Positions 34,606 to 42,974 of a stretch of DNA of 64,000 bases are shown here, piece after piece. A program made the translations under genes and the position numbers. Under the pieces are notes generated by a model. That model had not been told where the DNA came from. It worked only from the letters and a program-made list of their open reading frames with translations, and did not search any database. Positions within the stretch are counted from its first letter, which is position 1. Every line of letters begins with the position of its first letter. Origin of the DNA: Bacteroidales bacterium (GTDB lineage Bacteria > Bacteroidota > Bacteroidia > Bacteroidales > UBA932); NCBI GenBank assembly GCA_017619675.1, contig JAFZRX010000004.1, forward strand, positions 124,001 through 188,000, in the 5' to 3' direction.

Positions 34606-35217
34606 TTAGAGGCCGAGCTGGGAGAGGAAGTGGTAGAGGATGGCGGGGCGGCAGACCAGGGGGAAGGCCAGGCCGTATATGGCACCCCAGAAGTGGGCGG
34701 TGTGGCCTATGTTATCCATGTTGCGCTTGGCCATGTACCAGCAGTAGAGGAGGTAGAGAGGGGCGAAGATGTAGCCGGGGATGGGGATGGGAATCAGGTA
34801 GATGTAGATGCCCATCTTGGGTTCGAAGAGGATGGAGGCGAAGAGGACCGCAGATACCGCTCCGGAGGCTCCTACGGCGTTGTAGCCGGGGGTGTCCTTG
34901 TACTTTATGAGGTCACCAATGCTGGATACTGCAATGGCGCTGACGTAAAGGAATACATACAGGATAATGCCCGATGTGCTGCCGAATGCCACTTGGAAAT
35001 ACTGCTCCACCACGGTTCCAAAGAAGTACAGCGTGAGCATGTTGAAGAACAGGTGTCCCCAGCCGCTGTGGACCAGGCCGTAGGTGAGCATGCGGTACCA
35101 TTGTTTCCTGTGCCAGACATCGTAGGCGTTGAATTTCAACGCGTTGAAATTCAGCCTACCGTACAGGCACAGGAGACTTACCGCGGCAGTTATCAGTATG
35201 ATTATTATCGTTACCAA
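34606..35217 (-). CDS. Rhomboid-family intramembrane serine protease
   Basis: A 203-aa protein with about six transmembrane segments. The catalytic serine lies in GASGAVSAVLFA (GxSG motif), the histidine in IGHTAHFWGAIYG, and the conserved HSGWGHLFFNML in the second helix. It cleaves membrane proteins within the bilayer; targets unknown. Its start overlaps the end of the SGNH hydrolase gene by 7 bp, so both are cotranscribed. Confidence 0.93.
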   Translation of the reverse strand: MVTIIIILITAAVSLLCLYGRLNFNALKFNAYDVWHRKQWYRMLTYGLVHSGWGHLFFNMLTLYFFGTVVEQYFQVAFGSTSGIILYVFLYVSAIAVSSIGDLIKYKDTPGYNAVGASGAVSAVLFASILFEPKMGIYIYLIPIPIPGYIFAPLYLLYCWYMAKRNMDNIGHTAHFWGAIYGLAFPLVCRPAILYHFLSQLGL

Positions 35218-35792
35218 TTGATTGCGGAATGGATGGCATCGGCGAGCATCTGCGCGCCGATGCGCTGCGGATGTACGCCGTCGCGGCAGTAGGTGTTGTC
35301 TGTGAAAAGATTCTGCAGGTCTACCAACTGGAGGCCGGTGTCTTGGGAGATTTCACGGATGGTGGGTCGGACGCCTTCTTCCATGTTGTCGGGGCGGACG
35401 CCAAGGATTGGACGCCCCAGGATCAGGAATATGCGGATGGGGGCTATGAGGATTACACGGGGATGGGACGGCAGAGCCAGGTAGGAATCCACAATCTTCC
35501 TATAGTCGCGTCTGAAGACCTCAGGATCCCAGTTACGGGTCTTGGTGTCGTTGGTGCCAAGCATCAGCAGGACCATGTCAGGGTTCCATTCAAGGCTGTC
35601 CCTATAAACACGCTTGGTCACATACGGGGTATCAGCGTCGAAGCGGGCGGAGGCATCGTTGTATCCGAAATTGCGGACTTGGTAATCCGGGCCAAGTTTC
35701 TCCTGGAGCAGTGCGGGATAACTCTGCTTCCAGGGATTCAGCAGAGTGAATCCCCAGGTAATGCTGTCTCCTATGCAAGCTACACGTATCAT
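35211..35792 (-). CDS. SGNH/GDSL-type hydrolase, cytoplasmic
   Basis: A 193-aa protein without signal peptide. SGNH blocks: GDSITWGF (block I), GTNDT (block III) and DGVHPQRIG (block V). Probably a deacetylase or esterase acting on imported oligosaccharides or lipids. A -7 box lies 8 bp upstream of the ATG, suggesting a very short leader. Confidence 0.88.
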   Translation of the reverse strand: MIRVACIGDSITWGFTLLNPWKQSYPALLQEKLGPDYQVRNFGYNDASARFDADTPYVTKRVYRDSLEWNPDMVLLMLGTNDTKTRNWDPEVFRRDYRKIVDSYLALPSHPRVILIAPIRIFLILGRPILGVRPDNMEEGVRPTIREISQDTGLQLVDLQNLFTDNTYCRDGVHPQRIGAQMLADAIHSAINW

Positions 35793-35800
35793 GGTTGTTA

Positions 35801-35808
35801 CAAAGATA
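35801..35808 (-). promoter_or_regulatory. -7 box of the SGNH hydrolase-rhomboid pair
   Basis: TATCTTTG on the minus strand, 8 bp before the ATG. Confidence 0.5.
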
Positions 35809-35843
35809 CGGGTTTATTTCATGAGATTATTGGAAAGTGTGGC

Positions 35844-35851
35844 TATATTTA
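35844..35851 (+). promoter_or_regulatory. Possible -7 box of the GNAT gene
   Basis: TATATTTA, one base off consensus, 20 bp before the ATG at 35872; it supports that start over upstream ones. Confidence 0.4.
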
Positions 35852-35871
35852 CGGAGTCTATCCAAAAAGAA

Positions 35872-36402
35872 ATGCAGGAAAAGGGACAGATTTACCGTAA
35901 CGCAGCGCGCGTGAGGGCGGGAGCGGAAGCCGATGTGCCCCGCCTGATGGAGGTGTTCCGTCAGGCGCGCGAAATAATGCGCGCCGACGGGAACGCCACC
36001 CAATGGGCGGGCGAATACCCTTCCCGCGAGGTTGTCCTGGAGGACATCCGCCTTGGCCGATGCTTCGTTGTCGAGGACGAAGCGGGCGCCACGGTGGGCA
36101 CCTTCGCCTTCGTCGAAGGCGTAGAGCCCACCTACGCCCGCATCTACGACGGCGCGTGGCTCGAGGACACCCTGCCCTATGCCACCATCCATCGCCTGGC
36201 CAGCACGCTTGACAGCCGCGGTGTTGCCGCGGCCTGCTTCGCGTGGGCCTGGCAGCACTGCAAGAACCTCCGCGTTGACACCCACGCCGACAACCACATC
36301 ATGCAACACTGCATAGAGAAGGCGGGGTTCACCTACTGCGGCATTATCTATCTTGCCGATGGTGCACCCCGCCTCGCTTACCAGAAACTCCGATCTATTT
36401 GA
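35872..36402 (+). CDS. GNAT-family N-acetyltransferase
   Basis: A 176-aa cytoplasmic protein starting MQEKGQIYRNAARVRAG; upstream in-frame ATGs at 35746 and 35821 would overlap the promoter region. Features include REVVLEDIRLGRCFVVED and VGTFAFVEGVEPTY (beta4), the acetyl-CoA loop region around RGVAAACFAWAWQHC, and LRVDTHADNHIMQHCIEKAGFTYCG, a GNAT hallmark. Substrate unknown. Its 3' end overlaps the convergent esterase by 8 bp. Confidence 0.85.
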   Translation: MQEKGQIYRNAARVRAGAEADVPRLMEVFRQAREIMRADGNATQWAGEYPSREVVLEDIRLGRCFVVEDEAGATVGTFAFVEGVEPTYARIYDGAWLEDTLPYATIHRLASTLDSRGVAAACFAWAWQHCKNLRVDTHADNHIMQHCIEKAGFTYCGIIYLADGAPRLAYQKLRSI

Positions 36403-37546
36403 AGAGCATCTTTGCGGTCAGTTCAAGCCAGTCACGGCAGTTCATCCAGGTATGGGCTCCCTGGCAGAAGTATGCCTGGTGGCGGATCTTCTTGTCATTG
36501 AGGGCGGTGTCAAGTCCGCGGGAAGCGGTGACGAGGCCGTCGTCAATACCGCAGCTAACCCACAACAGTTTCAGGTTGGAGTTGATGCTGTCCGGGTCTG
36601 AATAGGTACCGTTGTCAAAGTTGGTAACCCACTCGTTGCTGAAGATAGCCGGGGCGAAGGCGCAGACATAGTGGAACTTGTCCGGGTTGCCGAGTCCCGT
36701 TGCCAGGGTCTGGCGTCCTCCAAGGGAGAAGCCTGCCACTGCGCGGTGGTCCGCATCGGCCTGAACATTATAGTTGGCCTCGATGTAAGGCATAACCTCG
36801 TCTACGATCTCGCGTACCACGATCTCAGTGTTCATGGCGTCATAAGCCTGTGCAAGGCCGCGGAGGATCATCTCCGGGTAAGGGTTGGCGTAAGGCATAA
36901 CCACTATCATAGGCTCTGCCTGACCCTGGGCGATAAGGTTGTCCAGGATGTTGTTCATCTTGCCCACCTTGAACCAGGTCTCATAAGTATCGGTCATACC
37001 GTGGATGAGGTAGAGAACCGGGTACTTGGTAGCCTCTGCAGGGTTGTATCCCGGAGGTGTGTACACGCACATGGGGCGGTCAAAGCCGAGCCTCTTTGAG
37101 GTGTAGTACCTGTATGAAACCTTTCCGTGGGGAACGTCCTGGATGTCCTGCATTGAAGGAACGGATCCGCGTACGTCAACGAGGCTGTTCTTGAAGCCCT
37201 CGTTAGGGAAGATGTCAGGGTTGTTGGGGTCCGCTATCTGGGTTCCGTCAATGACGAAGCAGTACGGATAGATATCCGGGCTCTTTGGCTTGACGGTGAT
37301 TGACCATACACCGGCCTCGTCCTTCTCCATGGGAGCGTTGCGGTCCAGCATCTGGCAACTGAGCATCACCTGGGTGGCATTGGGGGCCTGGCAACGGAAA
37401 GTCACGCTTCCGTCCGCATTGATCTGAGGGGAAACTACTCCGGCAGGGAACATCCTGGCCATTGTCTCCCTGGGAATCGTATACTGCTGAGCGCTTGCGC
37501 AGACGCATGCAAGGGCTACAAGTATTGCTGCAAATATCTTTTTCAT
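36395..37546 (-). CDS. CE1-like carbohydrate esterase with E-set domain (paralogue 2)
   Basis: A 383-aa secreted protein (signal cut near CASAQ, residue 20). An N-terminal Ig/E-set domain (about 35-125; GSVTFRCQAPNATQV, YPYCFVIDG) precedes the alpha/beta hydrolase part with YLIHGMTD, nucleophile elbow GFSLGGR and C-terminal His in GAHTWMNC. Expected to cleave feruloyl or acetyl esters from xylan. It forms a tandem pair with 37562, 15 bp apart. Confidence 0.85.
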   Translation of the reverse strand: MKKIFAAILVALACVCASAQQYTIPRETMARMFPAGVVSPQINADGSVTFRCQAPNATQVMLSCQMLDRNAPMEKDEAGVWSITVKPKSPDIYPYCFVIDGTQIADPNNPDIFPNEGFKNSLVDVRGSVPSMQDIQDVPHGKVSYRYYTSKRLGFDRPMCVYTPPGYNPAEATKYPVLYLIHGMTDTYETWFKVGKMNNILDNLIAQGQAEPMIVVMPYANPYPEMILRGLAQAYDAMNTEIVVREIVDEVMPYIEANYNVQADADHRAVAGFSLGGRQTLATGLGNPDKFHYVCAFAPAIFSNEWVTNFDNGTYSDPDSINSNLKLLWVSCGIDDGLVTASRGLDTALNDKKIRHQAYFCQGAHTWMNCRDWLELTAKMLFK

Positions 37547-37561
37547 ATTCCTTTCCTCCTA

Positions 37562-38665
37562 TTATTTGAACAACAGCGGCACTGACTGGTCAAGGAAGCA
37601 CTTGGCGTTCATCCAGGTGTGGCCGAACTTGTCGTTTGTGAAGAATTTGATGTTCTTGATCTTCTTGCTGTCAAGGAAGTCCATGTACTGCTTGGCTCCT
37701 TCATAGAGGAAGTCATCTGTACCTACGCCAAGCCAGAACAGATGGATCTGGTCGTTGATGTCAGGCTGGTCGTAAGCGGGAAGGTCCATGGAAGTATATG
37801 AGCTGTAGCAGCAGAAGTAGGAGAACATGCTCAGATGGCGCAGGCCGTGTGAGAGAGCCTGGTTGCCTCCGCGGGAGAAGCCTCCCACAGCGCGGTGGTC
37901 CCTGTCGGCAATAGTGCGGTAGTTGGCGTCAACGTAAGGCACTATGTCGTGGATGAAGTCGTGGGTGGTCATGTCGCCCTTGCCCCTGAGGTCGGTTCCG
38001 GCGGGGAAATACTTGGAAGGATTTCCGTAAGGCATCACCACGATCATGGGCACTGCCTTGCCCTCTGCGATGAGGTTGTCAAGGATGAAGTTTGTGCGGC
38101 CTACCTTGTGGTATGTCTCCTCAGTGTCGGTTGTACCGCTGATGAGGTAGAATACGGGATAGCGCTCGCTCTGGTTCTGATCATAGAAAGGAGGGGTGTA
38201 GATCACCAGCCTTCCCCAGGTCTCCAGGGTCTCGGACCAGTAGTTTACATAGTCTACGCTTCCGTGAGGGACGCTCTGTACGGAGTGTACCAGAGGCTTG
38301 TCTCCCCTGATGTCCACCAGGGAGTTCTTGAAGGTCTCGTTGGGGAACCAGTCAGGGTTGAGGGGGTCCATGACATTGACTCCGTCAACGATGAAGCAGT
38401 AAGGATAGATGTCCGGAGCGGCGGGGCCCAGGGTGATGGTCCACACGCCGTTCTCGTTCTTTGTCATGTCGTGCGTACCGGCGAACTGCACGTTTACCTT
38501 CACGCTCTTGGCGTTGTTGTTACGGTAGTTGAACGTGACTGTGTTGTCCGGATTCACAACAGGAGAGTTGACCTGTACGCCCATTCCCCTGTTCTGCGCA
38601 CCCAAAGGCAGTACCATTCCTGCGGCGAGGAGCAGTACGGCCAGTCTTTTAACAGTGTTTAACAT
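37562..38665 (-). CDS. CE1-like carbohydrate esterase with E-set domain (paralogue 3)
   Basis: A 367-aa secreted protein (signal ending PLGAQ). Same architecture as the downstream paralogue: E-set (VTFNYRNNNAKSVKV, YPYCFIVDGVNV), YLISGTTD, nucleophile elbow GFSRGG (Arg replaces Ser/Met of the others) and GHTWMNAK with the His. First gene of the pair. The altered oxyanion-side residues (SGTTD) may shift substrate choice. Confidence 0.85.
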   Translation of the reverse strand: MLNTVKRLAVLLLAAGMVLPLGAQNRGMGVQVNSPVVNPDNTVTFNYRNNNAKSVKVNVQFAGTHDMTKNENGVWTITLGPAAPDIYPYCFIVDGVNVMDPLNPDWFPNETFKNSLVDIRGDKPLVHSVQSVPHGSVDYVNYWSETLETWGRLVIYTPPFYDQNQSERYPVFYLISGTTDTEETYHKVGRTNFILDNLIAEGKAVPMIVVMPYGNPSKYFPAGTDLRGKGDMTTHDFIHDIVPYVDANYRTIADRDHRAVGGFSRGGNQALSHGLRHLSMFSYFCCYSSYTSMDLPAYDQPDINDQIHLFWLGVGTDDFLYEGAKQYMDFLDSKKIKNIKFFTNDKFGHTWMNAKCFLDQSVPLLFK

Positions 38666-38733
38666 ATTGTTGTGGTTTAGAAGTATTCTAACGGCAAGAT
38701 ACTAATTTTTTTATTGATTTATTGTAATTGTAT

Positions 38734-38741
38734 TACCTTTG
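38734..38741 (+). promoter_or_regulatory. -7 box of the DMT transporter gene
   Basis: TACCTTTG with a TTG 17 bp upstream, 8 bp before the ATG at 38750; very short leader predicted. Confidence 0.5.
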
Positions 38742-38749
38742 ATGCCGAT

Positions 38750-39679
38750 ATGCCTGCCAAGAAGTTACTGTACTTTATCCTGGCCCTGCTGGTGGTTGCC
38801 GTGTGGGGAGTCACTTTCATCTCCACCAAGGTTTTGATAAACAACGGATTGCAGCCGGCCCAGATCTTTGTCATCCGCTTTGTGATGGCATACGCCGGAA
38901 TTTGGCTGATGGAACTGATTGAGAAGGGGAAGCCGAGGCTCTGGAGCCGGAGCCTGCGCGACGAAGCAGTCCTGCTGCTTCTTGGCGTCAGCGGCGGCTC
39001 CCTCTACTTTATGGCGGAGAACTCCGCGCTGGCGTACACCCAGGCCAGCAACGTGTCCTTCATAGTGTGCACGGCGCCGCTGCTCACCGCCGTCTTCACC
39101 CTCATCTACAGAAGATTCTCCAAGGGCGATTTCGCCGCCTCGATGGAGCCGATACGCCTCAACTGGGCGCTGGTGCTGGGAACGGTGCTGGCGCTGACCG
39201 GAGTGGCGCTGCTCTCCTTCGGGGGCAAGGGCGTGGAAATGAACGCCCGGGGCGACCTGCTGGCCTTGGCGGCCGCGGTCTGCTGGGGCGTCTACAGCCT
39301 GTACGTGAGCAAGATGACTGCGGACTACGGCGAGGTGTTCGTCACCCGCAAAGTGTTCTTCTACGGGCTTCTGACAATCATTCCCTTTGTCATTGGCGGG
39401 GAGTTCCCCACCGAGGGCCTCACCCGGCCTGTGGTTATCTGGAACCTGCTGTTCCTTGGAATAATGGCGTCCCTGGTATGCTTCATCGTCTGGAACAGGG
39501 TTCTCAAGGAACTGGGCAACGTGACGGCCACCAACTTCGTCTACCTCAACCCGTTCTTCACGCTGGCAACCGCGATATTAGTGCTGGGAGAGAGGCTCAC
39601 TCCCCTCTCCGCACTGGGCTCGCTGGCCATCATAACGGGCGTATTCATAGCAGGAAAGTTTAAACGATACGAACAATGA
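38750..39679 (+). CDS. EamA/DMT-family transporter
   Basis: A 309-aa inner-membrane protein with about ten transmembrane helices in two EamA repeats (VAVWGVTFISTKVL in the first; WGVYSLYVSKM and NFVYLNPFFTLATAILVLGE in the second). Typical of drug/metabolite exporters such as RhaT/YdcZ relatives; substrate unknown. The ATG at 38750 (MPAKKLLYF) fits the promoter; an upstream ATG at 38714 lies on top of it. Its stop overlaps the deacylase start by 4 bp. Confidence 0.9.
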   Translation: MPAKKLLYFILALLVVAVWGVTFISTKVLINNGLQPAQIFVIRFVMAYAGIWLMELIEKGKPRLWSRSLRDEAVLLLLGVSGGSLYFMAENSALAYTQASNVSFIVCTAPLLTAVFTLIYRRFSKGDFAASMEPIRLNWALVLGTVLALTGVALLSFGGKGVEMNARGDLLALAAAVCWGVYSLYVSKMTADYGEVFVTRKVFFYGLLTIIPFVIGGEFPTEGLTRPVVIWNLLFLGIMASLVCFIVWNRVLKELGNVTATNFVYLNPFFTLATAILVLGERLTPLSALGSLAIITGVFIAGKFKRYEQ

Positions 39680-40128
39680 GACTGGTCATCCAAAGGTGCC
39701 TGGAGGCATCCGTAACAATAGAAGGCAAGGTCCACGCGGCCATAGGCCCCGGCCTGATGATACTTGTGGGCGTGGAGAACGGCGACGGCCCCGAGGACGC
39801 CGCCTGGCTCGCTTCCAAGACGGCGGGGCTGCGCATCTTCAATGACGATGCGGGGGTGATGAACCGCAGCGTGGTGGAAACAGGCGGCGCGCTCATGGCG
39901 GTGTCGCAGTTCACCCTCACCGCCTCCACAAAGAAGGGCAACCGCCCTTCATATATCAGGGCGGCGGGGCACGAGACCGCCGTGCCGCTTTACGAGCTGT
40001 ACTGCAGCCTTCTGGAGAAGGCCGCAGGCACAGAAGTAAAGCGCGGCGTCTTTGGCGCCGACATGAAGGTAGCCCTGGTGAACGACGGCCCCGTGACCAT
40101 CATAATCGACTCAAGGATAAAGGAATAG
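39676..40128 (+). CDS. dtd: D-aminoacyl-tRNA deacylase (Dtd)
   Basis: A 150-aa protein that frees tRNA from D-amino acids and glycine mischarged on tRNA-Ala. Hallmarks: MRLVIQRCLEASV, SQFTLTAST (the SQFTL motif), GVFGADMKV and NDGPVTI (the NxGPxT motif). Overlaps the transporter gene and is followed 3 bp later by the phosphatase gene. Confidence 0.96.
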   Translation: MRLVIQRCLEASVTIEGKVHAAIGPGLMILVGVENGDGPEDAAWLASKTAGLRIFNDDAGVMNRSVVETGGALMAVSQFTLTASTKKGNRPSYIRAAGHETAVPLYELYCSLLEKAAGTEVKRGVFGADMKVALVNDGPVTIIIDSRIKE

Positions 40129-40131
40129 TCT

Positions 40132-40596
40132 ATGCGCAGGATACTTTTCGTGTGCCACGGCAACATATGCCGCTCCCCAATGGCGGAGTTCATCCTCAAG
40201 GCCCTGGTCAAGTCCTACGGCCTGGAAGACCTGTACTACATTGAGTCCGCCGGAGTCTCCGACGAGGAATACGGCAACCCCATCTATCCGCCGGCAAAGC
40301 GCTGCCTGAACCAGCACGGAGTCTGGTTCGACCCGCGCAAGACGGCGCGCGAGGTCACGCGCGCGGACTACGCCCGCTTCGACCGCATAATCTACATGGA
40401 CCACAGCAACCGCCGGTGGCTGGAGCACATAGTGGGCGGAGACCCTGAGGGCAAGATCCACTCCATGATGTCCTACGCCGGCAAGAGCCGCGACGTGGCC
40501 GATCCCTGGTACACCGGGGACTTCGAGAGGACCTTCCAGGACATTCTGGAAGGCTGCGAGGCCATGCTCAAGATGGAAACTGTCTCAAGGGGCTAG
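40132..40596 (+). CDS. Low-molecular-weight protein tyrosine phosphatase
   Basis: A 154-aa enzyme with the P-loop CHGNICRS at residues 8-15 and the general acid in DPWYTGDF near residue 123. Housekeeping-type LMW-PTP, not linked to an exopolysaccharide locus here. It ends 4 bp into the convergent ProXp-like gene. Confidence 0.94.
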   Translation: MRRILFVCHGNICRSPMAEFILKALVKSYGLEDLYYIESAGVSDEEYGNPIYPPAKRCLNQHGVWFDPRKTAREVTRADYARFDRIIYMDHSNRRWLEHIVGGDPEGKIHSMMSYAGKSRDVADPWYTGDFERTFQDILEGCEAMLKMETVSRG

Positions 40597-41126
40597 ATAT
40601 CCAGCCACTCCACTTCCCCTCCCCAGATGGAGAGGAATTTCAGGAACATTTCGTTGGTGAGAACCACGCTTGCGGTATTGTCGCAAGGGTGGAAACTTAC
40701 GCGCGGAGCCGTCTGCAACTCCCTGTCGATGAAATACTTGACCCGATGGCCGTTCTCGAACAGCTCCCGCGGGTCTGCCGTATCTGCAATGTCAATGTCG
40801 TGGATCAGCCCAAAGGCGCACACGGAGCCAGGGCTCACGCCCAGGCACCGGTCCATCCTTTCCGGACTGGCAAAACTGAGTTTGCCCTGGTGCAGCATGT
40901 GCTCCAGGGAATGGATGTCAAGGTCTTTGTGGCATTCGAAACTCACCAGATAGTGGCGGTTCCCCTTGTGGTTGCGGAAGAACAGGTTCTTGCAGTGGAC
41001 GGAATCTATGTTCTTCCAGTACGCGAGCGCTTCTTGTATCGTGGGAAGCGGCGGATGATAATAAACCTGATAGGAAATCCCGTGGGAATCCAGCCAGTCC
41101 AGCGTAGCGGCTATCTTGGGGCTCAT
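40593..41126 (-). CDS. YbaK/ProXp-type aminoacyl-tRNA deacylase (PrdX-like)
   Basis: A 177-aa protein with the YbaK fold: HGISYQVYYHPPL, HCKNLFFRNHKG (the KxLFLRxxKG-like motif), LSFASPERMDRCLGVSPGSVCAFGL. Members of this branch (PrdX/ProXp-ala) hydrolyse Ala-tRNA(Pro). Last gene of rubredoxin-YccF-ProXp, overlapping YccF by 4 bp. Confidence 0.9.
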   Translation of the reverse strand: MSPKIAATLDWLDSHGISYQVYYHPPLPTIQEALAYWKNIDSVHCKNLFFRNHKGNRHYLVSFECHKDLDIHSLEHMLHQGKLSFASPERMDRCLGVSPGSVCAFGLIHDIDIADTADPRELFENGHRVKYFIDRELQTAPRVSFHPCDNTASVVLTNEMFLKFLSIWGGEVEWLDI

Positions 41127-41500
41127 TTGCGCTTGTCAACGGTTGCCGAGCCAAAAGGCATCATGGACAGCTTCATAAGCCTCCAGTGCGCCTTGGCGAA
41201 CGGTATGCCCACAATGGTACAGGCAAAGATGGCGGCCAGTATAAAGTGTATCAATGCCACGCTCCACCATCCGAATGCCATCCAGAGGATATTGAAGAGG
41301 GTGTTCAGGCAACCTGCGTCCTTCATCATGTCAACATCCCTCCCGAACGGGCATACGGCAAGGCCGGCTATCTTGATCAACTGTACGCCGAACGGAATGC
41401 CTATTATGGTGACACAAAGCAGCAGTCCGCCCAGGAAATACAGTATGGCCACCAGGAAACCTCCCAGCACAAACCACAGTATGTTTCCTATCAGGTTCAT
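41123..41500 (-). CDS. YccF-domain membrane protein
   Basis: A 125-aa inner-membrane protein with two YccF repeats (NILWFVLGGF and NILWMAFGWW), each followed by a GIPFGVQ / GIPFAKAH loop and FG turn. Four hydrophobic segments. Function not established. Confidence 0.88.
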   Translation of the reverse strand: MNLIGNILWFVLGGFLVAILYFLGGLLLCVTIIGIPFGVQLIKIAGLAVCPFGRDVDMMKDAGCLNTLFNILWMAFGWWSVALIHFILAAIFACTIVGIPFAKAHWRLMKLSMMPFGSATVDKRK

Positions 41501-41512
41501 TATTCCAAGGTT

Positions 41513-41671
41513 TTATGCCTCAGCGAAATCTTCTTTGCCTACTCCGCAAACAGGGCAGACAAAATCTGCAGGCACGTCCTCCCAGGCTGTTCCGGGAGCG
41601 ATTCCTGCCTCTGGGCATCCTGCTTCAGGGTCATACTCCCATCCGCAAACTTCGCATACGTATTTCTTCAT
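41513..41671 (-). CDS. Rubredoxin (52 aa)
   Basis: A 52-codon gene starting [15 protein letters not shown] and ending [15 protein letters not shown]. The two CxxCG knuckles bind one iron. Rubredoxin passes electrons to flavodiiron proteins, and such a protein is encoded divergently 91 bp away. It leads the minus-strand operon with YccF and the ProXp-like deacylase. Confidence 0.96.
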   Translation of the reverse strand: MKKYVCEVCGWEYDPEAGCPEAGIAPGTAWEDVPADFVCPVCGVGKEDFAEA

Positions 41672-41705
41672 AATTGTAATTATTAATAAGCATTGTTGCT
41701 TTCAT

Positions 41706-41733
41706 CAAATATAAATACAATTTCGTATATTTG
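41706..41733. promoter_or_regulatory. Back-to-back promoters of rubredoxin and flavodiiron genes
   Basis: TATATTTG on the minus strand (41706-41713) faces rubredoxin; TATATTTG on the plus strand (41726-41733) faces the flavodiiron gene. They are 12 bp apart, giving room for shared control by oxygen or peroxide stress. Confidence 0.6.
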
Positions 41734-41762
41734 TATAATACCTTACAAAATTCTAATACAAG

Positions 41763-42947
41763 ATGACAAGGCAGCTAAACGACAAAGTTCTCTACATAGG
41801 CACTGACGACAACGACCTTGACCTTTTCGAGGGCCAGTACATAGTCCCGGAAGGCATGTCCTACAACTCATATATCATCCTTGACGGCAAGGTTGCCATC
41901 CTTGACACCGCCGACGCCCGCATGGCCGACCAATGGAAAGCCAACCTCAAGGAGGCACTTGCAGGCCGCCAGCCGGATTACCTGGTGGTACATCACCTTG
42001 AGCCGGACCATTCCGGCCTCATCGCGTGGGCAATGGAGGAATACCCTTCCCTGCTGCTCACCGCCGGCGCCAAGGCCCTGCAGATGCTCCCGCAGTTCTT
42101 CCCTGACAAGGACTTCGGTGGAAGGACACTCTGCGTGAAGGAAGGCGACGTGCTGGACCTGGGAGAGCACTCCCTGCAGTTCATATCGGCACCAATGGTG
42201 CATTGGCCGGAAGTTATGGTTTCCTTTGACAAGGCGGACGGCGCGCTTTACAGCGCCGATGCCTTCGGCAAGTTCGGCACCCTGGGCAAATGCGGCTTCT
42301 ACGGACGCGACGACGATGACTGGAGCTGCGAGGCCCGCCGCTACTATTTCAACATAGTTGGAAAATACGGCGGCCCCGTGCAGACGCTCCTGGGCAAGGT
42401 TGCCAAACTGCCCGTAAAGGCCATCCGCCCTCTCCACGGCCCTCTCCTGGAGGACAACCTCGATGACTACGTGAGCCTGTACAACACCTGGAGCCGCTAC
42501 GAGCCGGAGACGGACGGCATCTTCATTGCCTGCGCCTCCATCCACGGCGGAACCCTGGCCGCGGCTGAAAGGCTGGCAGACCTTCTGCGCGCCAAAGGCG
42601 CCCCAAAGGTCGTTCTCAGCGACCTCAGCCGCTCCGACATCGCGGAGAACGTGGAAGACGCCTTCCGCTATCCCAGGATGGTGGTGGCATCGGCTTCCTA
42701 TGACTTCGGGCTTTTCACCCCCATGTATGACTTCCTGCACCGCCTCCAGATAAAGGGCTATTGCAACCGCAAGGTGGCCATCATGGAGAACGGATCCTGG
42801 GCTCCCAGCGCCGGTAAGGTCATGACGGAAATGATTTCCTCAATGAAGAACGTGGAAATAGCAGGACCGCTCGTAACAATCAAGAGCCGCCTGAAAGACA
42901 GCGACATACCTAACCTTGAACTCCTGGCTGACGCCATCTTGCAGTAG
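41763..42947 (+). CDS. Flavodiiron protein (FprA-type)
   Basis: A 394-aa cytoplasmic enzyme that reduces O2 or NO to water or N2O in anaerobes. The metallo-beta-lactamase half carries the diiron ligands in HHLEPDHSG and later PMVHWPEVM, DAFGKFG and LHGPLLEDN; the C-terminal flavodoxin half (about 252-394) starts GIFIACASIHGGT and has APSAGKVMTEM. No fused rubredoxin domain, matching the separate rubredoxin gene next door. Confidence 0.95.
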   Translation: MTRQLNDKVLYIGTDDNDLDLFEGQYIVPEGMSYNSYIILDGKVAILDTADARMADQWKANLKEALAGRQPDYLVVHHLEPDHSGLIAWAMEEYPSLLLTAGAKALQMLPQFFPDKDFGGRTLCVKEGDVLDLGEHSLQFISAPMVHWPEVMVSFDKADGALYSADAFGKFGTLGKCGFYGRDDDDWSCEARRYYFNIVGKYGGPVQTLLGKVAKLPVKAIRPLHGPLLEDNLDDYVSLYNTWSRYEPETDGIFIACASIHGGTLAAAERLADLLRAKGAPKVVLSDLSRSDIAENVEDAFRYPRMVVASASYDFGLFTPMYDFLHRLQIKGYCNRKVAIMENGSWAPSAGKVMTEMISSMKNVEIAGPLVTIKSRLKDSDIPNLELLADAILQ

Positions 42948-42974
42948 TGAAATAACCTCATTAACCAACCTGAT

